Shown here: positions 1 to 8,429 of the stretch, piece after piece | Numbering within the stretch: the stretch's first letter is position 1 | How the letters are laid out: every line of letters begins with the position of its first letter | Source: JAKJEP01 sp964580995 | GTDB lineage: Bacteria > Planctomycetota > Phycisphaerae > Sedimentisphaerales > SM23-30 | Assembly (NCBI GenBank): GCA_964580995.1 | Contig: CAZOMV010000093.1 | Span: forward strand, 1-23,115 | Reading direction: 5' to 3' | DNA length: 23,115 nucleotides | The notes under the pieces: generated by a model | Told to the model about the DNA's origin: nothing | The model's input: only the letters and a program-made list of their open reading frames with translations | Database searches by the model: none | Position numbers and translations under genes: made by a program

Positions 1-3000
1 GCCTTCAAAATTGGCATCGGCACTCCAGGTATAGCTGTTCCAGTCCACAAACGGATTTTCCGAGCCGGCGTCGATCCGAATGGTGGGTTTGATCTCCGGG
101 GTCAGTTCAATTGCCTGGACCAGCGCCTTGCCGGATTCCATCAGCGGCTCCCAGCCGCCGGTGAAATGGAGGACGATGTGGCCGTCACCGTTGGGGACCA
201 GATAACGGAACAACCGGTCGAAGGAGCGGCGGGGACCGCGGGCAGCCTGGCAGATATCAAAATTATGCAGAACCTCTTTACCGTTGATCTCCAGATTGAA
301 AGGCCGCTCGAAGAAGTTTTCGTATTCGTTTTCCGCAAACTTCAGCCGCAGGCAATAGAGGCCGGCGGGTACGGGGATCGAATAGGTGAAATCCTTGCCT
401 TCCCGGCCCTGCTGATAGAGCTTGGCATCGTCCAGCGCGGGAATGCCGGTGGTAATAATGGCCCTGGATTTAACGCGTGAGCCGTCTTCAAAATACTGGT
501 CCGCGGACCAGGTGTTGCCGTTGCGGTCGGTAAGAGGTTCCTTCGCCCCGCAGAGGATACGAACGGTGGCGGAGGGATAGGTTACGATTTCCTCGATATA
601 TTGAATGTTGGGCATCCAGACCAGGATGTCATTTTCCGGTTCGGTGCCGGCGGCCAGGACAAAACGCAGTTGATCGCCCTGGGCGACATTGAGAACCAGG
701 TTATGGGTTACGCCGGTGCGATTGTTGACCGGTACGACGGCCCAGTCCTGATCGGGCCAGACCTGTTTGTCATTCTGGAGGATGCGAACCTTCAGCGGCT
801 GGCCTTGTTCGAGGTGATAGAATTCCTTGATGGCCCGGCCGATCACTCGCACGGTGCCGGCTTTTACGGCGGTCCATTTGCGGACGCTGGCGGCCTGGGT
901 AGAGGCCTGCTGCCAGCCGCGTCCGACGCGGGCGGTTTCCGCCGCCTGCCAGTAGCCCTCGGCCCCGCCGGGCTGAACTGTTGTGCCAAACTCTATGCAA
1001 GACGGTTTCGCGGGCGGAATCCAGGTCATGGGTTCAAAGGTGTTTTCGCCGGTGGCGATTTCCGCGGACCAGCCGTCACGGCCAGTTTCGGCAAAGTGGC
1101 CGCCCAGCACCGAGACCACCAGCGGCTCATCGCGAAGCGGATCAGCGGATTTCCAGTCACTGACATTGCCGTCGCCATCCACGGTGCGAACCTGGTACTC
1201 AGCATCGGGATTCCAGCCGGGGGAATAATCAAAATAGAAGGTACCAGTACTGGACTTGCCCAGCAGCACGCCGTCCCGCTGCACTTCGTAATAACTGATC
1301 CAGTTATTATCGGAGCCGGGCGACCAGTACAGGGCGGAGCCGTTGTAGCCGATGTTGCTCTCCCGCTGTTTGTAGATGCGGGCGGGGGCATGCGGAGCGG
1401 TTTTGTCCCGCCGGCTGCCCGGATGATTGGGCAGATTGAGGAAGATTAATTCCTCCGGCTGCTGTCTGTGGATGACGATCCCGTTATTCATCAGGTCATC
1501 GCCGGTGGCTGTCCCGGCATTTTTAATCGAATCAAAATCGATGGTGTATTCCTGTTCGGGCAGCAGGCCGCGGGGGTAGATAGTCACTTCCTTTTCCGCC
1601 CGATGTTTGAAGATGATAACGGATTTCTTCCGGTCGTAGCTGATTCTTTGGCAATAATGATGTTCCTCATCGCCCTGGACCACGGGATGGGGCATATACG
1701 ACCAGCGACCCGCCACGCCTTCCTGTAACAGATAGTGATATATATCGGTAATCTGCCGCATGCCTTCTATGCTGGGTTCATCTATGTAAAGTCCCCATTT
1801 GGGTACCTGGGTCAGGTAGCGCCGGCCGATGTTCGGATCGTAGATCACACCTTTGCCATATCCCTGGTAGCAGCAAAGGTTGTCAAACCATTTGTCCGGC
1901 GTTTCCAGATACGAGAAGTAATAATTCGTAAGATTGCTGCCGGGCGGATCGGTATCATAGTTGATGTCTGCGTAACGCTGCACATCAAAGGTATGAGCAA
2001 AGCGGCTGCTGCCGGAGCAGGTATGAAAAGAACAGCGGGTATTGGCATTCAGGAAGTATTCGGTGTCGTTTCGTAACCGCTGATCCAATTGGGGTGTAAA
2101 GCCGATCATTCCGTCAGTCCGCCGCTGAAAATTTCCCCAGGAACCGACCTTGGTATCGATCAATCCCGGATCCTGATGGTCCGGAATCCAGACAATCAGC
2201 TTCATGCCCAGCTTGGGCAGATAACGGTTGGTAAGTGCAAAGTCAGGCCCTTCCAGACTGGCATGGTACCAGAGTTTCCCCATAGACCAGCCGGCATCTT
2301 CCCAGAGCAGCTCCATTCCAGTCTCACGCAGATAGTCAACCCAGTGAAAATCCAGATCCCCCAGATGCCCGGCCCATTGCTGCTGGAGATTGTCCGATTC
2401 GCCGTACCAGGCGACCGTGAAAGGCATCTTGGTATAATAATCGTCATGGGTGTAATCCCACATATACTCGTATTGCCAGTTGTACAGCCATTTAGCCATA
2501 TCATCGAGTTGATCGCGGAAAACCCCGAAGGTGACGGTAGGCAAAACATATTTCTGGCCCGGACTTAAATCGACGCGAATATCCGTGGCGGATGTACCTA
2601 ATCGCAGCGGGCCGCCGGTTTCATAATCCACCCGGTTCTGCCAATACGCTAGAAACTCCTGAGCCAGAAAAAGACCATCACCCGGCTGTGTTTTGTTTTG
2701 CAGAGCCATCCAGGGAACCTGGTTTTCCGTAGCCCGGCCGTTGATAATCCGATGATAAGGCTGGGTAAGTTCCGACCTTTCCAGCTTGCCTTGATTGGCA
2801 AACATGGTGGAACCAAACATCCAATAATGGGAATAAGAGGCTGCCGTATCCCCGCGTAATTCAAACTGGGCCGAAGTGGGAGCAATCAATTGGCAGGAAG
2901 AATTACCGTGGTTTTCCAGTTCCATCCATTGCCGGAGTATGGGAGTGCCGGGGAAAACCACAACATGATACTTTGCGTTTATGTCCTGCCGGGTTAAATC

Positions 3001-3918
3001 GACGTCCAGTTGCAGGACCGGCCGGCCGGCGTATGGTGTTTGTTGGGCAGAAGCACCGGTCATGGTCCATGGGATACTATCTGCGCCGCTGGCATTTTCT
3101 TTGATTTTATATACGTACAGATCGACATCTCCATTGCCGACATGCTCAGCCAGTCCTTTCAAGGTTACTTTTCCGGCTTTAGGGGCTTTCCAGACCCGCA
3201 TCGCATCGAATTGATTGGACGGATGCAAAATAGTGGGGCCTGCCTGGGGCACATCCCCCGGTGGTGCCTGAAAGCCGCTTTCCGGGCTGGGGATCCGAAT
3301 CTTCTCCTGCCATTTTTCCGTAAAGCTGGTTGTGTCGAGTGGTTCCAGCCGGCCGGTCCCGGGAGCATGAAGATAATAAAACCAGACCGGCCCCTGCTCC
3401 GCCTCCTGATCATCGGCGGACGAATAACTCTCACCGTCTTCATAGGCAACTGTGACCGGCCAGCGGACCTGATCCCCCGCATAATCGCCATACGGCCCCA
3501 CGGCAAAGCCGATCATTTCCCCTTTTTCCACTTCAAGCTGCACCTGGTCATCGGCTATTTCTTCCCGATCCGCGCCCAGAATGATACCGACCAGAAGCCT
3601 CATCCAGACCAGTTCCATCGAGTATGGTCCGGGCAGCATATCTGTTTGGATGGCAAAAGGCGGGACCATATGAGCTGGATCGACATATTCGATTCCCGGT
3701 TTGCAAAGTTTGTTTTTATAGCTGGTCAGACAGAAACCGCCAGCGGTGACTCCATACGTCAGTTCGACCGAATCGGTCCCGATCGTCCAGCTCTGGCCGT
3801 TTTGGGTACTGTAGATAAAGGCATCGTTGACACGCACCTTTTCTGCAACCGAAAACTGAATGATGGTAATACTGAAGAGAAGGGGAAGATAAAATTTTGC
3901 GAATGGCTGGAAATTCAT
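1..3918 (-). CDS. Secreted multidomain glycoside hydrolase, clan GH-D/GH36-like, with malectin domains (C-terminus off the window)
   Basis: The frame is open from ATG 3918 to the window edge (1306 codons, no stop), so the C-terminus is missing. The start follows GAGGAG by 8 nt. Residues 1-26 form a signal peptide (MNFQPFAKFYLPLLFS...). A beta-sandwich with GTDSVELTYG follows. Residues about 400-825 resemble a GH36/GH27 barrel: LLWEDAGW (538-545), GMKLIVWIPDH (571-581) and a CSGSSR patch (634-639) followed by YADINYDTD, similar to the GH36 CSGG..R...SD region. I could not place the nucleophile. Then come an FN3-like domain (about 843-925), a beta-sandwich (about 1011-1105), a malectin domain (about 1118-1272: GNTWSADQYF, LRLKFAE, FNLEINGKEVLHNFDI, VQAIEL) and the start of a second malectin domain (from about 1277). 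Role: export and hydrolysis of a glycan, probably galactoside-type. The class is fairly secure; the substrate is a guess. Confidence 0.8.
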   Translation of the reverse strand, partial: MNFQPFAKFYLPLLFSITIIQFSVAEKVRVNDAFIYSTQNGQSWTIGTDSVELTYGVTAGGFCLTSYKNKLCKPGIEYVDPAHMVPPFAIQTDMLPGPYSMELVWMRLLVGIILGADREEIADDQVQLEVEKGEMIGFAVGPYGDYAGDQVRWPVTVAYEDGESYSSADDQEAEQGPVWFYYLHAPGTGRLEPLDTTSFTEKWQEKIRIPSPESGFQAPPGDVPQAGPTILHPSNQFDAMRVWKAPKAGKVTLKGLAEHVGNGDVDLYVYKIKENASGADSIPWTMTGASAQQTPYAGRPVLQLDVDLTRQDINAKYHVVVFPGTPILRQWMELENHGNSSCQLIAPTSAQFELRGDTAASYSHYWMFGSTMFANQGKLERSELTQPYHRIINGRATENQVPWMALQNKTQPGDGLFLAQEFLAYWQNRVDYETGGPLRLGTSATDIRVDLSPGQKYVLPTVTFGVFRDQLDDMAKWLYNWQYEYMWDYTHDDYYTKMPFTVAWYGESDNLQQQWAGHLGDLDFHWVDYLRETGMELLWEDAGWSMGKLWYHASLEGPDFALTNRYLPKLGMKLIVWIPDHQDPGLIDTKVGSWGNFQRRTDGMIGFTPQLDQRLRNDTEYFLNANTRCSFHTCSGSSRFAHTFDVQRYADINYDTDPPGSNLTNYYFSYLETPDKWFDNLCCYQGYGKGVIYDPNIGRRYLTQVPKWGLYIDEPSIEGMRQITDIYHYLLQEGVAGRWSYMPHPVVQGDEEHHYCQRISYDRKKSVIIFKHRAEKEVTIYPRGLLPEQEYTIDFDSIKNAGTATGDDLMNNGIVIHRQQPEELIFLNLPNHPGSRRDKTAPHAPARIYKQRESNIGYNGSALYWSPGSDNNWISYYEVQRDGVLLGKSSTGTFYFDYSPGWNPDAEYQVRTVDGDGNVSDWKSADPLRDEPLVVSVLGGHFAETGRDGWSAEIATGENTFEPMTWIPPAKPSCIEFGTTVQPGGAEGYWQAAETARVGRGWQQASTQAASVRKWTAVKAGTVRVIGRAIKEFYHLEQGQPLKVRILQNDKQVWPDQDWAVVPVNNRTGVTHNLVLNVAQGDQLRFVLAAGTEPENDILVWMPNIQYIEEIVTYPSATVRILCGAKEPLTDRNGNTWSADQYFEDGSRVKSRAIITTGIPALDDAKLYQQGREGKDFTYSIPVPAGLYCLRLKFAENEYENFFERPFNLEINGKEVLHNFDICQAARGPRRSFDRLFRYLVPNGDGHIVLHFTGGWEPLMESGKALVQAIELTPEIKPTIRIDAGSENPFVDWNSYTWSADANFEG

Positions 3919-3946
3919 AACGAAATCTCCTCACGATTGGGGTGTT

Positions 3947-3963
3947 TTGAATAACGTTTTCAC
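3947..3963. promoter_or_regulatory. LacI/cre-like operator in the glycosidase leader
   Basis: TTGAATAACGTTTTCAC is a pseudo-palindrome, TGAA(t)AACGTTTTCA, around AACGTT. It shares TAACGTTTTCA with the site at 14466-14481 and lies just downstream of the start site predicted from the -10 box at 3976-3981. That position suits repression by a LacI-family protein. No such regulator is encoded in this window. Confidence 0.45.
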
Positions 3964-3975
3964 AAATTCGGCATT

Positions 3976-3984
3976 ATTATAGCA
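3976..3984 (-). promoter_or_regulatory. Extended -10 promoter of the glycosidase gene
   Basis: On the minus strand the sequence reads TGC-TATAAT, a perfect -10 hexamer with the extended TGN element, about 58 nt upstream of the ATG at 3918. No good -35 hexamer sits at 17 bp, which is common for extended -10 promoters. Confidence 0.5.
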
Positions 3985-4081
3985 AAATTCGGCGGCAAAA
4001 TTAGCCATTTTACGAATATTTTTAGTGATTTTGCGAATGAAGAAGCGGATTTCCGTTGTTTCCGTTTTCTTTCTTTCGAGG

Positions 4082-4110
4082 TTGTAATTTGAGCCCACAT
4101 GATATAGTAT
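4082..4110 (+). promoter_or_regulatory. Possible sigma70 promoter of tadA
   Basis: TTGTAA (4082-4087) and TAGTAT (4105-4110) are separated by exactly 17 bp; each matches 4 of 6 consensus positions. The -10 box lies about 40 nt upstream of the tadA ATG. The rest of 3985-4151 shows nothing else recognisable. Confidence 0.35.
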
Positions 4111-4151
4111 TTCTGTGGATACAACCTTTGGTTTTTGCTGGAAAGGACAAA

Positions 4152-4643
4152 ATGAGTTTGGATTTCACGGATCATACGCGGTATATGATGGCGGCCCTGC
4201 AGGAGGCGCAGGCGGCGGCGAATGAGGATGAGGTGCCGGTGGGGGCGGTGGTGGCGCATGAAGGCAGGATCATCGGGCGTGCCCACAACCAGCGGGAGCG
4301 GCTGGCCGACCCGACGGCCCATGCCGAGATGATTGCCCTGACGCAGGCGGCCTCCTATATCGGCAACTGGCGGCTGCACGGCTGCACGATGTACGTAACA
4401 CTGGAGCCGTGCACGATGTGTGCCGGGGCGCTGGTGTTATCGCGGATCGACCGGCTGGTCTATGGCCCGGCCGATCCCAAGGCCGGTGCGTGCCAGTCGC
4501 TGTACCGGATTCTGGACGATGAGCGGCTCAATCACCGGATCGAAGTGATTTCAGGCTTTATGGAAGAGCCCTGCCGTTTGGTTTTGCAGGAATACTTTGC
4601 TACCAAACGGGCGATGAAGAGAAATAACCAATACGAGGAATAA
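4152..4643 (+). CDS. tadA: tRNA(adenine34) deaminase TadA
   Basis: A 163-residue cytidine-deaminase-fold protein of normal family length. It would convert A34 to inosine in tRNA-Arg(ACG) in the cytoplasm. The zinc site is complete: H57-A-E59 (TAHAEMIAL) and PCTMC with C87 and C90; E59 is the proton shuttle. The EVPVGAVV and YVTLEPC motifs are typical of TadA rather than of guanine or cytosine deaminases. The frame is open 32 codons further upstream, but ATG 4152 is chosen because GGAAAGGA precedes it closely and the upstream residues do not resemble TadA. A thioesterase gene follows 5 nt after the stop, so the two are probably co-transcribed, although their functions are unrelated. Confidence 0.93.
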   Translation: MSLDFTDHTRYMMAALQEAQAAANEDEVPVGAVVAHEGRIIGRAHNQRERLADPTAHAEMIALTQAASYIGNWRLHGCTMYVTLEPCTMCAGALVLSRIDRLVYGPADPKAGACQSLYRILDDERLNHRIEVISGFMEEPCRLVLQEYFATKRAMKRNNQYEE

Positions 4644-4648
4644 CGAAG

Positions 4649-5053
4649 ATGGAAAAGATCAGGGATTTCATTCGGAAAAATGACCGGCTGGGCCTTCACC
4701 TGGGGATCGAATTACTCGATGTGCAGAGCGGCTACGCCAAAACGAAACTGGAAATTCGGGATTGCCACCTGAACGGGGTGGGGGTGGTGCATGGCGGGAC
4801 GATCTTTACCCTGGCGGACATCGCCTTTGCGGCCGCCTCCAATTCGCACGGCACAATTGCCCTGGCGATTCATGTGGATATTTCCTATCTGAAAGGGGTG
4901 AGAGAGGGCACCTTATACGCCGAAGCGAAGGAAGTTTCCTGTACGCCCAAACTCAGCAGCTACGATATCAGGGTGACCAATGAAAAGGACGAATTGATCG
5001 CCCTATTCCAGGGCATGGCCTACCGCAAAAAAGATCCGATTCTCCCATCGTAA
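4649..5053 (+). CDS. PaaI-type hotdog acyl-CoA thioesterase
   Basis: A 134-residue single hotdog domain, the usual size of the PaaI/YdiI group, which act as small soluble tetramers. The family signature is clear: VHGGTIFTLADIAFAAASN, with H48-G-G and D57 aligned to the catalytic Asp of E. coli PaaI (HGGFIFTLAD). PaaI enzymes hydrolyse (hydroxy)phenylacetyl-CoA and related aryl thioesters. It follows tadA by 5 nt and converges on an operon with two phenylacetate-CoA ligases and an indolepyruvate oxidoreductase. A role in releasing arylacetate from arylacetyl-CoA is therefore attractive but inferred. Other aromatic or short acyl-CoA substrates are possible. The 3' end lies 15 nt before an 89-bp mobile repeat. 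Confidence 0.85.
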   Translation: MEKIRDFIRKNDRLGLHLGIELLDVQSGYAKTKLEIRDCHLNGVGVVHGGTIFTLADIAFAAASNSHGTIALAIHVDISYLKGVREGTLYAEAKEVSCTPKLSSYDIRVTNEKDELIALFQGMAYRKKDPILPS

Positions 5054-5067
5054 CGATAGCTATATTT

Positions 5068-5156
5068 GACGGAACCGCCAAAAGTCGATATTGACTTCCA
5101 AAAGCAGTTCTGGCTCCCCAATAACAAGGGGACGACGAGCATTTGACGCTGGCGTC
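5068..5156 (+). mobile_element. 89-bp MITE-like repeat, copy 1
   Basis: This element has imperfect terminal inverted repeats: GACGGAACCGCCAAAAG at the left and GACGCCAGCGTCAAATG as the complement of the right end. In the family consensus 13 of 17 terminal positions match. It is flanked by a perfect 6-bp duplication, ATATTT, at 5062-5067 and 5157-5162. Internal inverted repeats are AAGTC-6-GACTT (5082-5097) and CCCC-8-GGGG. It shares about 80 of 89 positions with copy 4, 76 with copy 2 and 75 with copy 3. It lies between convergent genes, and its right edge supplies the last two bases of the paaK stop codon (TGA, 5155-5157). Confidence 0.8.
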
Positions 5157-6477
5157 ATATTTTGCCTTTTCGATGATCCAGTACCCGCTGGGCTTTGCCG
5201 AAAGACCGTTCCAGGCTTTGCGGCTCGACCAGGTTGACTTTGGCCCGAATGCCGCAGATGGAATTGATTTCCCGGTCGATGCGGTCGCGCAGCGCCTGAA
5301 GCTGGCTGAGCTTGTCGGAAAAATCCTGGGGCCGCATTTCCACATGGACCGTTACTTCATCCAGAGTGCCCGGGCGGGAGACCTCGATCAGATAATGCGG
5401 GGCAGTGCCTTCCACCCGCAGCAGGGCCTCCTCGATCTGGGACGGAAAGACATTCACGCCGCGAATAATAAGCATATCATCGGTGCGACCGATGATCCGG
5501 CTCATGCGAACGCCGGTTCGGCCGCAGGGGCAGGGGGAATCATCCAGCGTGGCAATATCGCGGGTCCGATAGCGGATGACGGGCATGGCTTCCTTGGTCA
5601 GAGAGGTGAATACCAGCTCACCCTGCTGTCCTGGAGCCACCGGTTCCAGAGTGTCGGGATCGAGGCATTCGACCAGGAAGTGATCCTCCTGAATATGCAT
5701 GCCGGTGCGGTAGCCGCATTCGCCGCTGACGCCCGGCCCAATGACCTCACTGAGGCCGTAATTGTTGAACGCCAGCAGACCCAACTCCCGTTCGATTTCG
5801 ATCCGCATATCCTCGGTCCACGGTTCGCCGCCGAAATGGGCGAATTTCAGCGGCAGATGCTGGGGATTGATCCCCATCGAGCGGGCCACTTCCGCAATCT
5901 GCAGCGAATAGCTGGGTGTGCAGATGAGGACCTGTGCCCCCAGGTCCTGCATGAGCATAATCTGTCGCGGGGTGTTGCCGGAAGCGGCCGGGATAATCGC
6001 GGCCCCGACTTTTTCCACGCCGTAATGCAGCCCGAAACCGCCGGTGAACAGGCCATACCCAAACGCGATTTGCACCATGTGATCCGGCCGCAATCCGCCG
6101 GCCACCAGAAACCGGGCGCAAAGATTGGCCCAGTTTTCCCGGTCCTGCCGGGTATAGGCGACAAAGGTCGGTTTGCCCGTCGTGCCCGAGGAGCCGTGAA
6201 TCCGCACGATTTCTTCCCGCGGGACCGCCAGCAGCCCCAGCGGATAATTCTGGCGAAAATCCTCTTTGGTGGTGATGGGCAGCCGGCGAACATCATCCGG
6301 GCTGGATATGGAATCCGGAGTGATGCGCAGTTCGGCGAATTTATTTTTGTAAAAGGGGACATTATATACCCGCGCCACGCACTGCTTCAGCCGCTCCGCC
6401 TGTAATTTCCGCAGTTCCTGCCGCGGCAGGGTTTCCGCCGGTTCCCAAATCCGATTTTCAACTACACTTTCCGTCAT
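5155..6477 (-). CDS. paaK: Phenylacetate-CoA ligase (arylacetate-CoA ligase), paralog 1
   Basis: A 440-residue ANL-superfamily adenylate-forming enzyme of normal PaaK length. It activates arylacetates to aryl-CoA with ATP, or runs in reverse to conserve energy as ATP. Visible motifs are the P-loop SSGTTGKP (96-103), the PaaK-specific YGLFTGGFGLHYG, FGGEPWTE, YGLSEVIGPGV, IRYRTRDI and CPCGRT, and the C-terminal hinge GRTDDMLIIRGVNVFPSQIEE. The ATG at 6477 has AGGA 7 nt upstream. It is the last gene of iorA-iorB-paaK-ACT-paaK. The stop codon spans the junction with the 89-bp repeat. Removing the repeat and one target duplication restores a TAG at the same codon, so the protein end (KGKI) was not changed by the insertion. 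Confidence 0.92.
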   Translation of the reverse strand: MTESVVENRIWEPAETLPRQELRKLQAERLKQCVARVYNVPFYKNKFAELRITPDSISSPDDVRRLPITTKEDFRQNYPLGLLAVPREEIVRIHGSSGTTGKPTFVAYTRQDRENWANLCARFLVAGGLRPDHMVQIAFGYGLFTGGFGLHYGVEKVGAAIIPAASGNTPRQIMLMQDLGAQVLICTPSYSLQIAEVARSMGINPQHLPLKFAHFGGEPWTEDMRIEIERELGLLAFNNYGLSEVIGPGVSGECGYRTGMHIQEDHFLVECLDPDTLEPVAPGQQGELVFTSLTKEAMPVIRYRTRDIATLDDSPCPCGRTGVRMSRIIGRTDDMLIIRGVNVFPSQIEEALLRVEGTAPHYLIEVSRPGTLDEVTVHVEMRPQDFSDKLSQLQALRDRIDREINSICGIRAKVNLVEPQSLERSFGKAQRVLDHRKGKI

Positions 6478-6514
6478 TGGTTCATCCTGTGCCAGAGGCG
6501 GTTAAAGGTTTCAT

Positions 6515-6952
6515 TTAATTAAAACGCTTGAATAGTTCGCTGCTTTCGATAATGGTAAAACCTTTGGAACGCAGCAGCTCAATGGCGGCATCGGGCGACT
6601 CAAACCGGAAATTGATGATGGCCTTGTTTTCCTGCCGGAAGGTAAAGGCATACATGTATTCGACATTGATTTTGGCCTGTTCGATCGCCTGCAGGGCCTT
6701 CTCCAGGCCGCCCGCCCGGTCCTCTACCTCCACGGCGACCACCTCGCTGACATGGACCACGCAGCCGGCCTTCTCCAGCAGGGTTTTGGCCTTTTGCCAG
6801 TCCTTCACGACCAGGCGCAGGATCCCAAACTGCTGCGTATCCGCCAAAGAGATCGTGAGGATATTGATCCCCGCATCTGCCAGTATTTTACATGGCTCAC
6901 TGAGCCGCCCCGGCTTATTTTCCAGGAATACGGATAGCTGATTGAGTTTCAT
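6515..6952 (-). CDS. Tandem ACT-domain protein
   Basis: A 145-residue protein made of two ACT domains (about 3-70 and 72-141). The first begins QLSVFLENKPGRLSEPCKILADAGINI, the typical ACT strand-Gly-Arg-Leu turn. The second contains VEVEDRAGGLEKALQAIEQAKINVEYMYAF. No catalytic domain is attached. Stand-alone double ACT proteins of this kind are often found beside paaK and iorAB genes, and ACT domains usually bind amino acids. A role as an aromatic amino-acid sensor for this operon is plausible but unproven. AAGGAG lies 8 nt before the ATG. It sits between two paaK genes with gaps of 37 and 49 bp, which supports one transcript. Confidence 0.85.
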   Translation of the reverse strand: MKLNQLSVFLENKPGRLSEPCKILADAGINILTISLADTQQFGILRLVVKDWQKAKTLLEKAGCVVHVSEVVAVEVEDRAGGLEKALQAIEQAKINVEYMYAFTFRQENKAIINFRFESPDAAIELLRSKGFTIIESSELFKRFN

Positions 6953-7001
6953 ACAGAGTACTCCTTAATAACTATTTGCCTGACTTTTATTTCGTAAGTG
7001 T

Positions 7002-8336
7002 TCATGATAGTTTTCGGTTGTCAATCAGTCGTTTGGCCTTGCCTTCGCTGCGCTGGATGCTGTGCGGCTCGACCAGTTTGATTTTTGCGTGGATGCCCAG
7101 CGTGTGTTCCACGGCACTGTTGAGTTTGGCCTGCAAGTTTTCCAAAGCTCGAATCTGGTCGCTGAAAACCCGGGCCGTTACCTCCACCTGAATTTCCATC
7201 ATATCCAGCCCTTTTTCGCGGGTGAGAATGATCTGGTAATGCGGCAGAGTGCCTTCCACCGCCAGCAGCGCCTCCTCGATCTGGGATGGGAATACATTCA
7301 CGCCGCGGATGATGAACATGTCGTCGCTGCGCCGGTTGATGCGTTTGATACGGCGGATCGTTCTGCCGCAGGGACACGGCTCGTTGATGATGTGGGTGAT
7401 ATCCCGCGTGCGGTAGCGGATCATGGGCATGGCCCATTTGCTCAGGGTGGTCAGCACCAGTTCCCCTTCCTGGCCGTCGGGCAGCGTCTGGCAGGTTTGC
7501 GGGTCGATGATCTCTGGGTAAAAATGATCTTCGAAAATGTGCAGCCCGTTCTGGGCGGAACATTCGCTGGCTACCCCCGGCCCGATGATCTCCGACAACC
7601 CGTAGATGTCATAGGCCTTGATCCCGCTGTCCTGCTCGATCCGCCGGCGCATTTCCTCGGTCCACGGTTCAGCGCCGAAAATCCCCGCCCGGATCGGCAG
7701 TTCCTTGATGTTGATGCTCATCTCCCAGGCACGTTCGATCAGGTGCAGGAAATAGCTGGGTGTGCAGCAAATCGCGGTCACTCCGAAATCCTTCATCACC
7801 ATGATCTGCCGGTCGGTATTGCCGCCGGAGGTCGGGATCACCGTGGCTCCCAGCGCTTCCGCCCCGTAATGGGCGCCCAGCCCGCCGGTAAACAGGCCGT
7901 AGCCATAGGAATTCTGGATAATGTCACCTTTGTGGAGTCCGCAGGCCGCAAAGGTCCGCAGCATGGTGCTGGACCAGACATCGATATCCTCTTGGGTGTA
8001 GGCCACCACGATCGGTTTGCCGGTGGTGCCGCTGGAGGCGTGCAGACGCACGACATCCTGCATGGGGCTGGCGAACAGGCCGAAGGGATAGGTATCGCGA
8101 AGATCGGTTTTTACGGTAAAGGGCAGGTTCCGGATTGCCTCCAGCGAAGTCAGCGATTCCGGTTTCAAGTTCCGCTCATCCATTCTCGTGCGAAACAATT
8201 GCACATTCTCATAGGCCCGTTTCACGATCGCTCGCAATCGCGTTAATTGCAGCTCCCGCAAGGGGGCCACTGGCAGGTAATCCGGGGCACTGGCGGTATG
8301 AAACCCGCCGTTTCCGCTTTTTTTTACATTGCTCAT
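7002..8336 (-). CDS. paaK: Phenylacetate-CoA ligase (arylacetate-CoA ligase), paralog 2
   Basis: A 444-residue PaaK homolog with P-loop SSGTTGKP (101-108), YGYGLFTGGLGAHYG, FGAEPWTEEM, YGLSEIIGPGV, CPCGRT and the hinge RRSDDMFIIRGVNVFPSQIEE. Start ATG 8336 is preferred over the in-frame ATG 8369: GGGAGGA lies 8 nt upstream, and the extra residues MFSYWIREDVL match nothing in the family. It is clearly diverged from paralog 1, so the two may prefer different acids (phenylacetate, indoleacetate or hydroxyphenylacetate); the sequence alone does not say which. It lies 93 bp downstream of iorB in the same orientation. Confidence 0.92.
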   Translation of the reverse strand: MSNVKKSGNGGFHTASAPDYLPVAPLRELQLTRLRAIVKRAYENVQLFRTRMDERNLKPESLTSLEAIRNLPFTVKTDLRDTYPFGLFASPMQDVVRLHASSGTTGKPIVVAYTQEDIDVWSSTMLRTFAACGLHKGDIIQNSYGYGLFTGGLGAHYGAEALGATVIPTSGGNTDRQIMVMKDFGVTAICCTPSYFLHLIERAWEMSINIKELPIRAGIFGAEPWTEEMRRRIEQDSGIKAYDIYGLSEIIGPGVASECSAQNGLHIFEDHFYPEIIDPQTCQTLPDGQEGELVLTTLSKWAMPMIRYRTRDITHIINEPCPCGRTIRRIKRINRRSDDMFIIRGVNVFPSQIEEALLAVEGTLPHYQIILTREKGLDMMEIQVEVTARVFSDQIRALENLQAKLNSAVEHTLGIHAKIKLVEPHSIQRSEGKAKRLIDNRKLS

Positions 8337-8429
8337 CAGCACATCCTCCCGTATCCAATAAGAAAACATCTACCTACAAAACAGAATCATATATGGAATC
8401 AGCTACAGGCTGTTGCGTTTTGCTATACA

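Noticed and set aside
601..1449. Long plus-strand frame (282 codons) in the left region
   Set aside because: Antisense to the continuous 1306-codon secreted glycosidase, which has a signal peptide, recognisable domains and a ribosome site; the plus-strand translation resembles nothing.
3010..3954. 314-codon plus-strand frame
   Set aside because: Antisense shadow of the glycosidase N-terminus; no ribosome site and no family resemblance.
5143..6405. 420-codon plus-strand frame opposite paaK
   Set aside because: Mirror frame of a clear PaaK with all motifs; the high G/C at third positions keeps the opposite frame open.
7062..8246. 394-codon plus-strand frame opposite the second paaK
   Set aside because: Same antisense effect; the minus-strand gene has all ligase motifs.
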